This document shows, piece by piece, positions 12,260 to 23,600 of a DNA stretch of 64,000 bases; the first letter of the stretch is position 1, and the number at the start of each line of letters is the position of its first letter. The notes below the pieces were generated by a model. It worked only from the letters and a program-made list of their open reading frames with translations, was not told the DNA's origin and searched no databases. The DNA is taken from assembly GCF_018687715.1 (NCBI RefSeq), contig NC_056755.1, positions 12,784,501 to 12,848,500 on the forward strand, given 5' to 3'. Origin of the DNA: Carya illinoinensis (Eukaryota > Streptophyta > Magnoliopsida > Fagales > Juglandaceae). Both the position numbers and the translations under genes were made by a program.

Positions 12260-13370
12260 ATATGACTTAATTGGTGATTTTATGGAACTTGTTATTTTTA
12301 TGGAGTGAATTCAATTTTATACTTTTTAGGTTGTGTAGTGAATGAGATTTTATGGAACTTATTTGATTTTATAGAACCTATGATTTCATTTTGTGGAGTG
12401 GATGAGATTGTATGTCTTTTATGCTATGGAGTTCATGAGCAGAATACAGCAACTAGATTTTATGTTTGTGGAGTTCTTGACCTTAGAGGATAGGCAATGG
12501 GTCTAAAATAGTACTTCAATGTGATCTTTTGGCCATAATATGGACTTTTAAATAGATTAATCTACATTAGATTAGTTATATTAAATTTTAAATAATAATA
12601 TAAATTATTTATTTTAATAATATTTGATAAGTTTTTTTTTAATATTTTATAAATACATTTCATATATTAATTATTAAAAAATAAAATTATTATTTTTTAA
12701 TTATTTTTTTCCTTAACTTAATTATTTAATAAAAAATAACTGTAAAGTGAGGAGAAAGGGGAAGAACTTTGAAGTGATAAAAGGGGACGGGGAAAACATC
12801 ACTATGAAGAAACTAGAAAAGAAAAAAAAAAAGCTTATGTTCCAATGGGGACAAGCCAAGGGAAAGAGCGAGCATGAGGTAGAGAAATGATAAAATATTC
12901 TTTTAGTTTGTATTAGTAGTTCACCAAAACATGAAGAGAAGTTAACATTTACTATAGTATAAATTTCAGATTTAAAAAATTTAATTAGACCAATATAGAT
13001 ATTTTTTGAAATATTTATCTTTAATTTAGATTTGCATTGGGCAATGGCCTCAATGCTCATGGCTGTCAGTTAGCATCTTGTTTACCAAAGTCAGCGTCAT
13101 AACTTGTCCTGGTGATGGCTCCAAGTGAGGCAAAAGAGAGCTGCCTTCAAAATAAGCCTTTCCCGTTCAAAATCAATTCCAATTGCTCTTAAAAGATTTA
13201 ACGGACAAAAAAAAAAAAAAAAAATCACATATCAGAGAGGGCCTATTAAAACGGAGAAATATAATGAGTATGAGAAGAAACAGCAACTAGATAAATGGAA
13301 ATGAGCATATTAAAAAAAGAAATAAAAAAGTAATAATAATTATAAAACTAACACCAGCCCTTTTGACAAG
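12260..13370. other. AT-rich intergenic stretch
   Basis: No gene recognised. Very AT-rich at 12570-12730 and an A run at about 13209-13224. Confidence 0.5.
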
Positions 13371-13371
13371 T

Positions 13372-13560
13372 GGAATGAGATATAAAATTCTCATCTTATT
13401 TTATTATTATAATTTTTTTAAATTTTTACATAAAATATAATAAATAATTTAATTTTCTCAAATCTCAATTCAACTATTTCAAATCTTAAAACAATAATAA
13501 TATTAAATATTTTAAAATTTTATTTAAAATCAAAAATTTTCATCTCACTATTCAAACCTA
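13372..13560. mobile_element. copy of the window's recurrent AT-rich MITE-like repeat
   Basis: It contains AAATATAATAAATAATTTAA, CAAATCTCAATTCAACT and a terminal TCATCTCACTATTCAAACC. The same blocks in the same order occur near 38.8 and 40.4 kb and, inverted, near 33.1, 57.2 and 58.9 kb. No transposase is present. Confidence 0.6.
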
Positions 13561-14266
13561 CCCTAATTTCCATAGTCAAAACAGTGTCAACACACAAAAT
13601 AATTGTTTTAACATGAAAAATCTACATTACAAAAAGTGACTTAATGATTACACTAGTCTTAGCAATAACTGAAATACATTATTTTTTCTCATATATATAA
13701 AAGTTACAACAAAATTCACAATAAAAACAACCATGACAAGAATAGCACTTTCAAGGTTTTCTTTGTACTTCTTCTCCATGGCTTATAATTTGGCTTTTTT
13801 GATCTTTACATGTTCATCATATATCCTACCGTTCTTTTATTGAGCTAACTTCAACGGCATCTTACAGCATGTGTTTTGTTCAATTTGAAGATCAATTCTT
13901 TCAAAAAAAATCACATTATTTATTGTTCTTATAGTTGGAATAATTATAAAATCTTCTACCAACACTAGTATCATTGCCAGAAATATATAGCTTCGATGAA
14001 ATGTCACAGTAGCAAAAAGGTCTCTCAAAACTAGCCATATCTTTCACTCTTGCAATCCAAGAACTTGAACTAGAATGAGAACTTGAACTTTTTATTTACT
14101 GGAAAATAGATAAAATATGTTCTAAACATGTTACAATTGAAACAGAAACTCAGGTATATACAGAAAAACAAATGATTATTATCCTTCCACACAGTGAATA
14201 CACACAATTCCATATGTCCCTGGCCAAAAATTGCAGCTTTACAAGTTCTGGAACTAATTTGTTGTT
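13561..14266. other. intergenic, no gene seen
   Basis: AT-rich sequence with only short chance frames between the MITE-like repeat and the hAT element. Confidence 0.45.
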
Positions 14267-14274
14267 GACATTAT

Positions 14275-16734
14275 TAGGGGTGTTCAACCGGGTACCGGAC
14301 CGGGTATCCGGGTATACCCGCCCCGGAACCCGGGTTCTAAATCCGGACCGGGTTCCGGCCCGAATATACCCGGTTATGACCACGGGCCGAAACCCGGTTT
14401 AATCCGGGTTTTAGTAACCCGGAAATCCGGGTACCGGGTTTTACCCAGTTTTTTTTTTTTTTTTTTTTTTTTAAAGTCTGTTTTAGAAGCAGATTTTTTT
14501 AAAATAAAAACCTATATTTATATGAAAATGTTGAAAAGCATAATTCTCTTGTATTTATTTGAAAAATTAACAAAAGTGTGGAAAATCATACTTTTGTATA
14601 AAAGATTATATTATATAAAAGGTTTTTCTAATTCATTAAAAAGCATAATACTAACATTTCCAAAATATTAAAAATATATAAAAATGAAAAACTAAAATGC
14701 ATGCAATCCATTACATATTACATTATTTTGTTATTTACACATTATATTACAATACAAAATACAAAACTACAAGATTTGAATTAAAAAATAATTCCAACAA
14801 GTAGCAACTTCAAGTAGCAATTTCGAGTGATCTGTCTTTTGGCCTTAATTGATTTGCCTAGCATTCCTCCCCCATGAATTGGTCTTATAGCTGAAACAAT
14901 GGACAAGAAAAATAATAACTTGAACAATAGAGAAGAAAAAACAAAAGAAATTTGTAGATATATCAAGGCTTTCCAAATAAGAAATTTGCAAGGGCAAGCA
15001 CAACTCTCATAAAATACTTTTACTTGAGGTTCAACCTAGAAACGAAGAAAAATAACCCACCTAATCAAGAACAAGCAACATTTAACTTTCATCACAACAG
15101 CAAAATCATAAGAAAAAGCCAAAACACTCAAAACAGATGACTGGACTTTTATGCAAGATTATTTGGTTTTGTTCTTTAATAAGAGATCACATACCCCACC
15201 AGTTTTGAAATAAGAAAAATTCAAAACACTCAATTCCTTAACATCCAATGCTCCACATTCAATAGCAAATTTAAACATCCAATGCTCCACATTCATTATC
15301 AAAGCAAATTTACTCAACTTTGAACCATGGATAAGGATGAATCCAAGATTTTTTTTTCCCTTTTTTAGAGACCTAATTATACTTGAGTTTTTCTACTGAT
15401 CAGCAGTCCTACAATACCACACACTTGTGACCAAAAGGCATGCATATGCAAAAGAGACTTCATAGGGCTCTAGAAAAGGACATAAAAGAAATTATTTACT
15501 GAACTTTCATAGGCATGAACGTGGTCAGCAAATACGAAATCAACTCTATAACAGACAAACCATCTCTCAAAGACAGCTCGCATACTTTCACCTTCCATAT
15601 TATGTGCATTATAATTGTGACAAATATATATCTTGCAAGCAACAAAAAGTCTAAGCCCTTCATATTAGGGATTGAAACGTACAGCAAGTTGACAAGTTCT
15701 TAATTAATTAAGGCGACTATATACGATACTAATTAAATTACCTTATTTTTCACACCCAAATGCTTAGTTTAATATCAACGGTATTTTATACTTCTATACA
15801 AGGCCTTGGGTTCAGGCATTTCATCAAGAACAAGTAGGAATCTTTATCTACCAAACAAAAAGCTGTATTACTAGGAACAGAATAATCAAAAGAAAAAGGC
15901 TCAAAAACTATTTAAAAAAAAAAAAAAAACTACTTCTCGTCCAAGAGTTTCACACCTGCAACCTATTTTCATTCATCAATATAACAGAAAGATTCCCAAA
16001 CATATGCAGTTACAGACACAGATCCTTGGCAAATATAGCATACAGATCAAATATAACCCAGAAAATCCACTGCATGCCCAAATCATCACATACCCACTCA
16101 AAGTCACCAAAAAGAGAACAAAAAAACAGAGAAAAAAAAACATACCCACCGATGAAGAAAACCTAGACAGAGCACCCAACACTTGTGCATCCCCAAACAG
16201 AAATCAAAGGATTTCCCCCTTTGTTAGATCTCCCCGATAGCCACCAGCATCTAGTAGTTTGGGACCCTCTGCAAATCTAGAAAAAGAAAAAGAAAACGCT
16301 GGAGTGATTAGCATCTACTACATCGGAGATCTTTTTTTTTCTGGTTCAAAGAGTATCTTACCTTTTTCTTTTCTTCGATCGGCACTGAGGGAGGAAAGGG
16401 AGGCCATCTTGATTCTTGTCTTCGATCGGCAGTGAGAGAGGGAGGCTAGGGTTTCTTCGGATTGAGAGAGAGAGAGACAGAGAGAGGTGCACGAAAATGA
16501 GAATGGGTTCGGCTGGGAGACGAGTAGGTTTCACTTTTCATTTTGTACAAAACCGGTACCCGGTGTCTTAAAACATAAACCGCATTTCAAACCGGATCGG
16601 GACCGCATATACCCGGTTTTTCAGAATACGGGTTTCAGTCCGGATTTAATCCGGGCCGAAACCCGTAACCGGATATCCGGTTATCCGGGTTCCGGACTGG
16701 GCCGGGTAAAACCCGGCCCATATGAACACCCCTG
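14275..16734. mobile_element. 2.46 kb non-autonomous hAT-type element
   Basis: The ends are inverted: TAGGGGTGTTCA on the left and TGAACACCCCTG on the right. An exact 8 bp target-site duplication GACATTAT flanks them (14267-14274 and 16735-16742). An 8 bp duplication and a (T/C)AGGGGTG terminus are hAT features. About 180 bp inside each end is GC-rich and full of CCGGGT/ACCCGG motifs in inverted arrangement, perhaps transposase-binding sites. The AT-rich interior has no transposase or other long frame. Near the right end, on the minus strand, is a leader-like segment described separately. Confidence 0.9.
16190..16500 (-). other. leader-exon-intron segment inside the hAT element
   Basis: On the minus strand this reads like the 5' end of a plant gene: a CT-rich leader with GAAACCCTAGCC, an ATG at about 16409 followed by GCCTCCCTTTCCTCCCTCAG, and a donor AAAAAG/GTAAGATA. 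A T/C-rich tract ends in TTTTTCTAG at about 16274. Spliced, the frame ends after only about 23 codons. CTTCGATCGGCA with a purine-rich tail is duplicated around the ATG (about 16374 and 16422). It may be the leader of the lost transposase gene or a captured host-gene end. Confidence 0.4.
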
Positions 16735-16742
16735 GACATTAT

Positions 16743-16910
16743 CAACCTGAAATAGGCATTAGCATCAGTGTGAAAGCAACTGCGAATAATATATTGCCAA
16801 CTCCAATTCTTCGGATGCTTAGGTCTATGCTAAGAGGCTCTCCCAATCCGTCAAGTTAGGAAAAGGTCAGGGACAAGACAAGAAATGGGGCATCTTGTGA
16901 GTTCTAGCCC

Positions 16911-16947
<37 letters not shown>

Positions 16948-18120
16948 CGAAACCACCAGTTTATGACAGCTAGTTTATTTGTTCCTCACATGACTGAAAC
17001 TACCAGTTTGTGAATCCAAATGTATGAAGGAAATGTTGTAGTTACATGCATGAAAAATCCTCTGCTGAAACAGAAGACCATAACAAACAATTAAATGTGT
17101 TTTTTCTTTTTGGTGGGTTTTGTTGGGATCCTTCAGGGAAAGAGGGGCAAAATTAAACTGCTGATGCAAGAGAACGATAATGGTCCAAGCAGCTATATTT
17201 TGAAGGTTACATGGTAATATATATTATATATTGTCTGACATAAAACACCTATTTGTATATGCTTTTCCTAGAGCAAAGCACTGGCAAACACGAATAATTT
17301 TTTTTATTAAAGAAATTAAAGAAAAAATTCATGACAAAAATTCCATCAACATGTAACCATAAAATGGAAAACGAGGAAAAAAGAAGGTTGCCTACTGTAC
17401 TAAAATGCTTACACGCTACCACCAAGGCATAGCTTACAATAAATTTAACAAGAAGAACCAGCATAAAACCTTTTACATGGGTAACGACGAACAAATTCTG
17501 ACATGTTAAACAGACGTGCCAGAGATTCAAGAGCTCATAAGAACATTAAATCAAACACCTATACCTCAATTCAACCCTTTGCAAAAGGAAAGGTGTAAAA
17601 GAAGAGCTTTTAAGACTTATAAAGAGATTTGGGTCTCTTCGCTTCTTTTCAGACAATGGAAATAACACATATTGATCCCAAGAATATTTTTTCGTATAAA
17701 TTAATAATTACAATAAAACAAAAACCATCATCATTTGTTAAGAGACGCCTAAGGAGAGGGGCAAGCCTACGTTTTGCATGCGCCAGATCGATGGGAGATA
17801 GGAGCTCGCGAGGGTGGTGTCGATGGGATCTAGGAATCTGGCGTCAATGACCATAGAATGCGACATCAATGGTAATTACAATGAAGTTCACAGCATAAAT
17901 GGGTGAAGATGTTCACAGTGTCGATGGGAGAGACGTTCACGGCATTGAGGGGCGAAGGATTTTCTAAGTACTTGATGAGAGAGAGACGAGGGTGAGGGAC
18001 AGAGGGAGGGATATGCGTTTCGAGGGGGTGAGGGAGCTGGGTTCGGTGCGGTGCGGTCCCATTCCTGGTCTAATGGGTGGGCTGGCAGAAGCATATTGGA
18101 GGGTATTTTCAGCCATTTTC
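16743..18120. other. intergenic, no gene seen
   Basis: It contains a T-run/A-run junction at about 16914-16947 and a GC-richer stretch at 17730-18070 with repeated TCGATGGGA words. No coding sequence is recognised on either strand. Confidence 0.5.
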
Positions 18121-18569
18121 AGCATTTGGCAAATCTAAATTTTAGCTAAATGTAAAAAAAGCTTTTACATTAGACTACCTAAAAGTCTAAAAGTCAACAT
18201 TTGAGCTACAGTAAATTAAGAGAATTTTCTATTATTAAAAATTTACTTTTCAACTTTTATCTAATTATTTTATTCTTTTCATCAACCTCTCTCTCTTTAT
18301 CACATTGAAATAAATTAGCATATTAAAATAAATCATACAAGTATTACATTGAAATAAATTACCACATTTTATTTTTTAATTAAATTATTAATTAATATAA
18401 AGTGTATTTGTAAAATATAAAAAAAAATAATCAAATATTATTAAAATATATAATATTATATTATTATTTTACATTTAAGATGAATAGTCTAATGTAGACT
18501 TATTTAGCTAAAAATTGATGTTATGATCAAAATGTGAGATTCTAGTTAAATTTTCGACTTGCCAATGCT
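18121..18569. mobile_element. MITE with imperfect terminal inverted repeats
   Basis: The left end AGCATTTGGCAAATCTAAAT matches the inverse of the right end, which reads AGCATTGGCAAGTCGAAAAT on the other strand. Inner blocks around TTTAGCTAAAT and TACATTAGACT also pair. About 450 bp, no coding capacity. I could not settle the target-site duplication. Confidence 0.7.
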
Positions 18570-20672
18570 CTTAATGGACTAATCTTTTAAAAAATATTCT
18601 TAAAAGAAAACCGTAAGATAGATGCGAAAAAAATGAATTACAGTTTAGACCAATTCTGGTAGATTTTAGAAGCTGTGACAGCCCGTAAAGGTAACACATT
18701 TATCTCTTTTCAACCATAAAAATCATATCTGAAAGATCTAATGGTGGCAAGTTTGGTGATCTGGCAAGTGTGTCGAGAAGAGCTGCCGGAAGGGATGGCA
18801 CATGAAGACCATGAGCATATGTGGGTGGTGCGTGAGAATCACGCGTGGTGATTTTTACAAAACTATCACTTTTCTCCTAACGATTTTTGACTTACGAATT
18901 TGCTTAAATAAAACTAAGCAGAAGAAACATTTATAGACAAAGTGAACAAATGAAGGAATGAGAGAATAAGAAGGAGGAGAACCCTTCCAGCGAAAATCAG
19001 ATTGAAGCCCTTGGTTTTTTATGAGAGAGAGAGAGAGAGAGAAAGAGAGAGGCGCCTAGAGTTATAATGTTTTACTAGATTGTGAGAAATGAGAAAAAAA
19101 AATGAATAAAAATGTTATAAAATTAAAATAATGTTAAAATATTATTTTTATTTTTATTTTTTTAAAATTCGAAAAAGTTGTAATGATTAAATAATGTTTA
19201 AATGAAAAAATTCAAAATTTGAAAGAATTTTACTACATACAAGCAAAGTCGCGTACTAATCTGCGTACCAATACTAATTTTTTCATACTTAAAAGTTAAA
19301 TTAGTACTGTTTTCAATCAAATCTAATTTTTAACCAATCACAATAAATTAGTGCACATATTAGTGCACAAGTATGCTTGCAACTAAACTTTTCCTAAATG
19401 AGTTTAGCTTGCGAGAGGGTAAAATTGTGGAATATTCAAATGTTTTTCTTTCTTTTTAATAGGAAGACTGTATTTATCAATAAATCAAATCCTCTTTTAA
19501 GACCAAGAAATATAAGTGAACCGTCTCTATTTGCTTGATTAAAATATGAATGTTATTAGCGTTTGTGAACTGGAATTGGCTTATTGTTTTCGTGCTGTTG
19601 GAGACCACCGAGCTTACTTATATAGTCTGTAATTCTCGTAATCGGAGTGATATTTGTATGTTTTGACATCATCACATGTATGGAATATTACCTTGCTAGC
19701 CGTTTTGGAAAAACTGCTGCTTTCAACCTAAAAAGAGAGCTTTGTATTGGCAAATGCCTACCCAGTTTACTGAGGTTGGACAATGTAGTTATGCATCTCG
19801 CTTTGAGCTACGCATAATAATTGCCACAAGCAAGCAAGATTTGCTTAGTTTATGGGTTGATCTTAATTCGAAAGCCATTGAAACGATGGTTGTTCATATG
19901 GTTTGGGAGTAGCAGCTACTCTGGTGTCCTCGGCATCATTCATTTATGCCATATGAAGAATTATGGGTAGAAGCCAATCCTTAAATAAAATTTTCATGCA
20001 ACATCATTAAGATTTGCTTAATGCATGAACATTTTTGCTACCCAAAAAAACAAGTTTCAGTCAACTTCTAACAATTTGGAATATCCACCCAGGAAGGGAT
20101 AATTTATAATCATTGGTAGATTCCATCACATATCCGATTGACAGCAATGCCCAACAAGATACATTACTATGTGTCCTAGAACATTTGCAAAACCTACGCT
20201 GAAAGAGAATGAAGAATAATCCAACACCTGCGGCATGAACAATTAGAACTAAATCGAAAGCCTCTAGCAATGCTCAGACAAAACCTACAAATCATCCCCC
20301 CAAATCACCATACAAATTCAGCACTGTTGAAACAGCGGGGGGTTGCACATAGGCACGATAAAACATGCAGAAGAAGCCTCACTCGGACATATAGAGTATG
20401 CTTGCGTAACATTTTTTTTTTTTTTGAACAAATGAAAAATTATTTTGGGGTTTAAATCATGTGTGAAGAAAACTAAAAAACAAATCTTGATATGCAAATA
20501 TGGAAATACCTCTAAACCGCCAGCTAAAGCTCCCCTTAACTAATTATATTCCTCCTAAAATCTCCCCTCTCGTATATGTATTCAAATGGTAACTAACCCA
20601 ATTAAACTGCAGAAGCTATCAACGCCTGAAGGCTGCAATATAACTTTACAAGCTTACTTTGATGTGTGGTCA
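18570..20672. other. intergenic 3' of the SCAI gene
   Basis: No gene recognised. It includes a (GA)n run at about 19024-19042, a probable inverted copy of the recurrent AT-rich repeat at about 19066-19215, and a T run at about 20411-20424. Confidence 0.5.
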
Positions 20673-23600
20673 TCACATGTCATCAAAGTGAAAATAGTCA
20701 GCAACCCTGAAGTGCTTTGCAAGCCGGATGACAGAAGACCGCACGACTTCAGAATTTGGAGAGACAGAACTGGGCAGATGGGGTAGGCAAGCAGGTAGAT
20801 ATTGATCACTATCTTCTGAAGGGCAGAATAATAAAAGCACAGATTGGCAGAATATGAATCTGGAGAAAACCAACAGGATATGACCATCCATCAAGTTAAT
20901 TAAAAAAAATATAACACGATTCAATTCTGCAGATATTGTAATTGTCTTTTCATTATGGAGGTGGCCTTCTAAATTATTATAAGGTTTTGATGACGTTCAA
21001 CCTTACCCAGCAAGGTCCCTCGCCCATGGACGGTAAACCCCGATACACAACTCCACCCACCAGAACCATGTACTAAATAATCCAAGGGAACTCCTAACAG
21101 GGAATCCAACCTAGAATGTCTGACTCTGCACCCCGATGGGTCACAAATGATTATAAGGTCAAGTTCAGTTAGGTCGGGTTGTAGGTCCCATTGGACCAAT
21201 AATGAGCATAACAAATAATAAATAATAATAGATGCTACTTTGCTCAAAATGAAAGAAAAAAATACCTTAGAATAAGCCGTCTAATAAATGGATCATTTAA
21301 AACTTGTGCCCAGACAATATCCATGCTAGCTGATTTACAAAGTATGACTTCCCACTCAGCGAAGGCAGTGGAGAGTATGTTATCCGCATCATTGTAAACA
21401 TCCTAAAAATAAAGCCTCATTAACACATTGGAAGAACTAGAATATAACGAAATTGAACAAATTTTAAAAAATTCAGCAATTAACTTACTGCATCAGTATC
21501 AGAAGAAGAGAGCCCAACCATTTGGCAAAATGCTGGTAGAGGAGCAGTCAAGAAAAAGGTAAACTGACTTCCATTTTGTGATAAATCAACATTCGAGGGG
21601 TTCTTGAATGCTGGTCTCAAAGGTGAAAGGAGTAGAGCAGCTGGCTCTCCCCTTTCTGCACCATGTAAAACCTGCAGATCATTAATGTATCAGTAACATG
21701 GAACTTAGAAGCAACTTTAGAGAAATAAGAATCAGATGTACTCATGCATGAGTACAATTAATTGCTCATTTAAATATTGCAATGAAGAAACACTATATGT
21801 TGGATAAAGGTATATGCTGATACAATTAAAAGGAACCTTAAAAGATCAGTGTGTTACAATTTATCTTGGCATATACCAAATGTAAGGGGAAAAAAATGCA
21901 ATGCTTGAATAAATGTTCCAGGAGAGAATGAAATGGTAGAAATATTCTATTGGCTTTGGACGTACTTTTTCCATGAATTTTATCCCCAAACATTTCCTTC
22001 AGTGAAGGGGTTCTCCAAATGTCATTAACATAATTGTAGTTAAAACATCAAGTTCAACTAAATTCTGTAAAATAAGTTAACAGTTGAACAATGCTTGTGG
22101 GGATGGGTTATAAGGAGTGGTGGCGGTACTATTGGAAGCCTTTCAATGAAAATCACGCAACTCAATTTGGTTGTAAACTTTACTCAGTCATATGGGCAAA
22201 AATAAGACCTACAAAAATATGGAGCAATGGCACCATATCAACCCAGTGGACGTCCCTTGGGTTAAATTCTAAATCCCAGTCTTAACATTTCAAAACTTAC
22301 TCCAATATTGAATGTAGTGTAGTTATTATAATAACCACAAATTTTCATCATGACTTTAAAGCAGCAAAACCAGATTTAGAACATATATACTTATCTAGAA
22401 TAAAGCACTAAGCCTATCAAATCATATAAAAGTTTTGACAAACCTGCCTTGAATGCATGGCTATTATCACTATCAATAATCAAGAAAAGAGGTCTACGGG
22501 TAAAAGGAATGATATCACCAGGGTAGAGATTATTTGAACCTGAAAAATCAAAAACAAACTACGTTAGTACACGGATGGTATGGGGATTATGCCACTCATA
22601 AATGGAATAGAAACTAAATAGGACTTAAATTAACAGGTTCTATGCACAAATGCTTCAAAAACATAACAGGCAGAGAATGCATTCAATATAGGTACCTACC
22701 ACAATGTCCTCTTGAACCAAACCATAGACAACTATCATAATAGCCACTTGACTCTCCCTTGTGATTAACACTCGGTTCAGACATATAGCTATTGTGCTCT
22801 TGAGAGAACTGAGAAGTTACTTTGTTTTTTGAAGATTTCCGTGATCCACTGGAGCTTTCCATCTGAGCAATATTACTACTAGGACCAGCCTTCCCTGCAT
22901 GGATAATCATGAAGGTAACTAATCCAGGATAACAAGAGCCATTAAGTTATTATTGTGGTTACATAAAACTGACAAAAACCTGAGGCCGATAGATATAGTA
23001 GCATAACACCATCTGGAGGGAGCTCCTCAGAAATTGTAGCCATAACCTGCCCATGCATCACTAAGTTAAAAGCAGCCTTACTAATGAAAAGGCCATGAGA
23101 GAAGGAAGGATAAGTTCTTTTTGCAAGATTGATTACTGACTCAACGAACACACTACTGATGTGGAAGTTTGCCACATCAATTAGTGTAAAAAAATATGTT
23201 TTTAAATTTGTTTATTATTAACGTGGTCCCCACAGTAAGCGGTGTGTTAGCACACTGGATTGTAAGCAGAAGAACTCTATAAGATAGCTACCTACAAATG
23301 AAAGTTGGTTCAACGAGGTTGGGACTAACACAATGCTGAGATACGAACTCTTGGATACTAGAACATGGAGTACCAATGCAAAAAGGTTGATAGCATCTGT
23401 TTTCACAGGATAGTATCCACACTGACACGACACCCCCCCCCCCCCCCCCTTCTCTCTCTCCCCCCTCAAGAAAAAGCAGAGACAAAACATTGTGTTTAAG
23501 GGCACTCCATATAGATTTTACGCCTTGAGATATGATATCCAAATGAGCTTCATTACTAGAAGAGCCTATATAAGCAACTAAACCAAGCAACGAGGCCACC

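Noticed and set aside
22091..22285. 64-codon plus-strand frame with several tryptophans
   Set aside because: It is inside an intron of the SCAI gene on the opposite strand, with no recognisable motif and no supporting splice or promoter signals.
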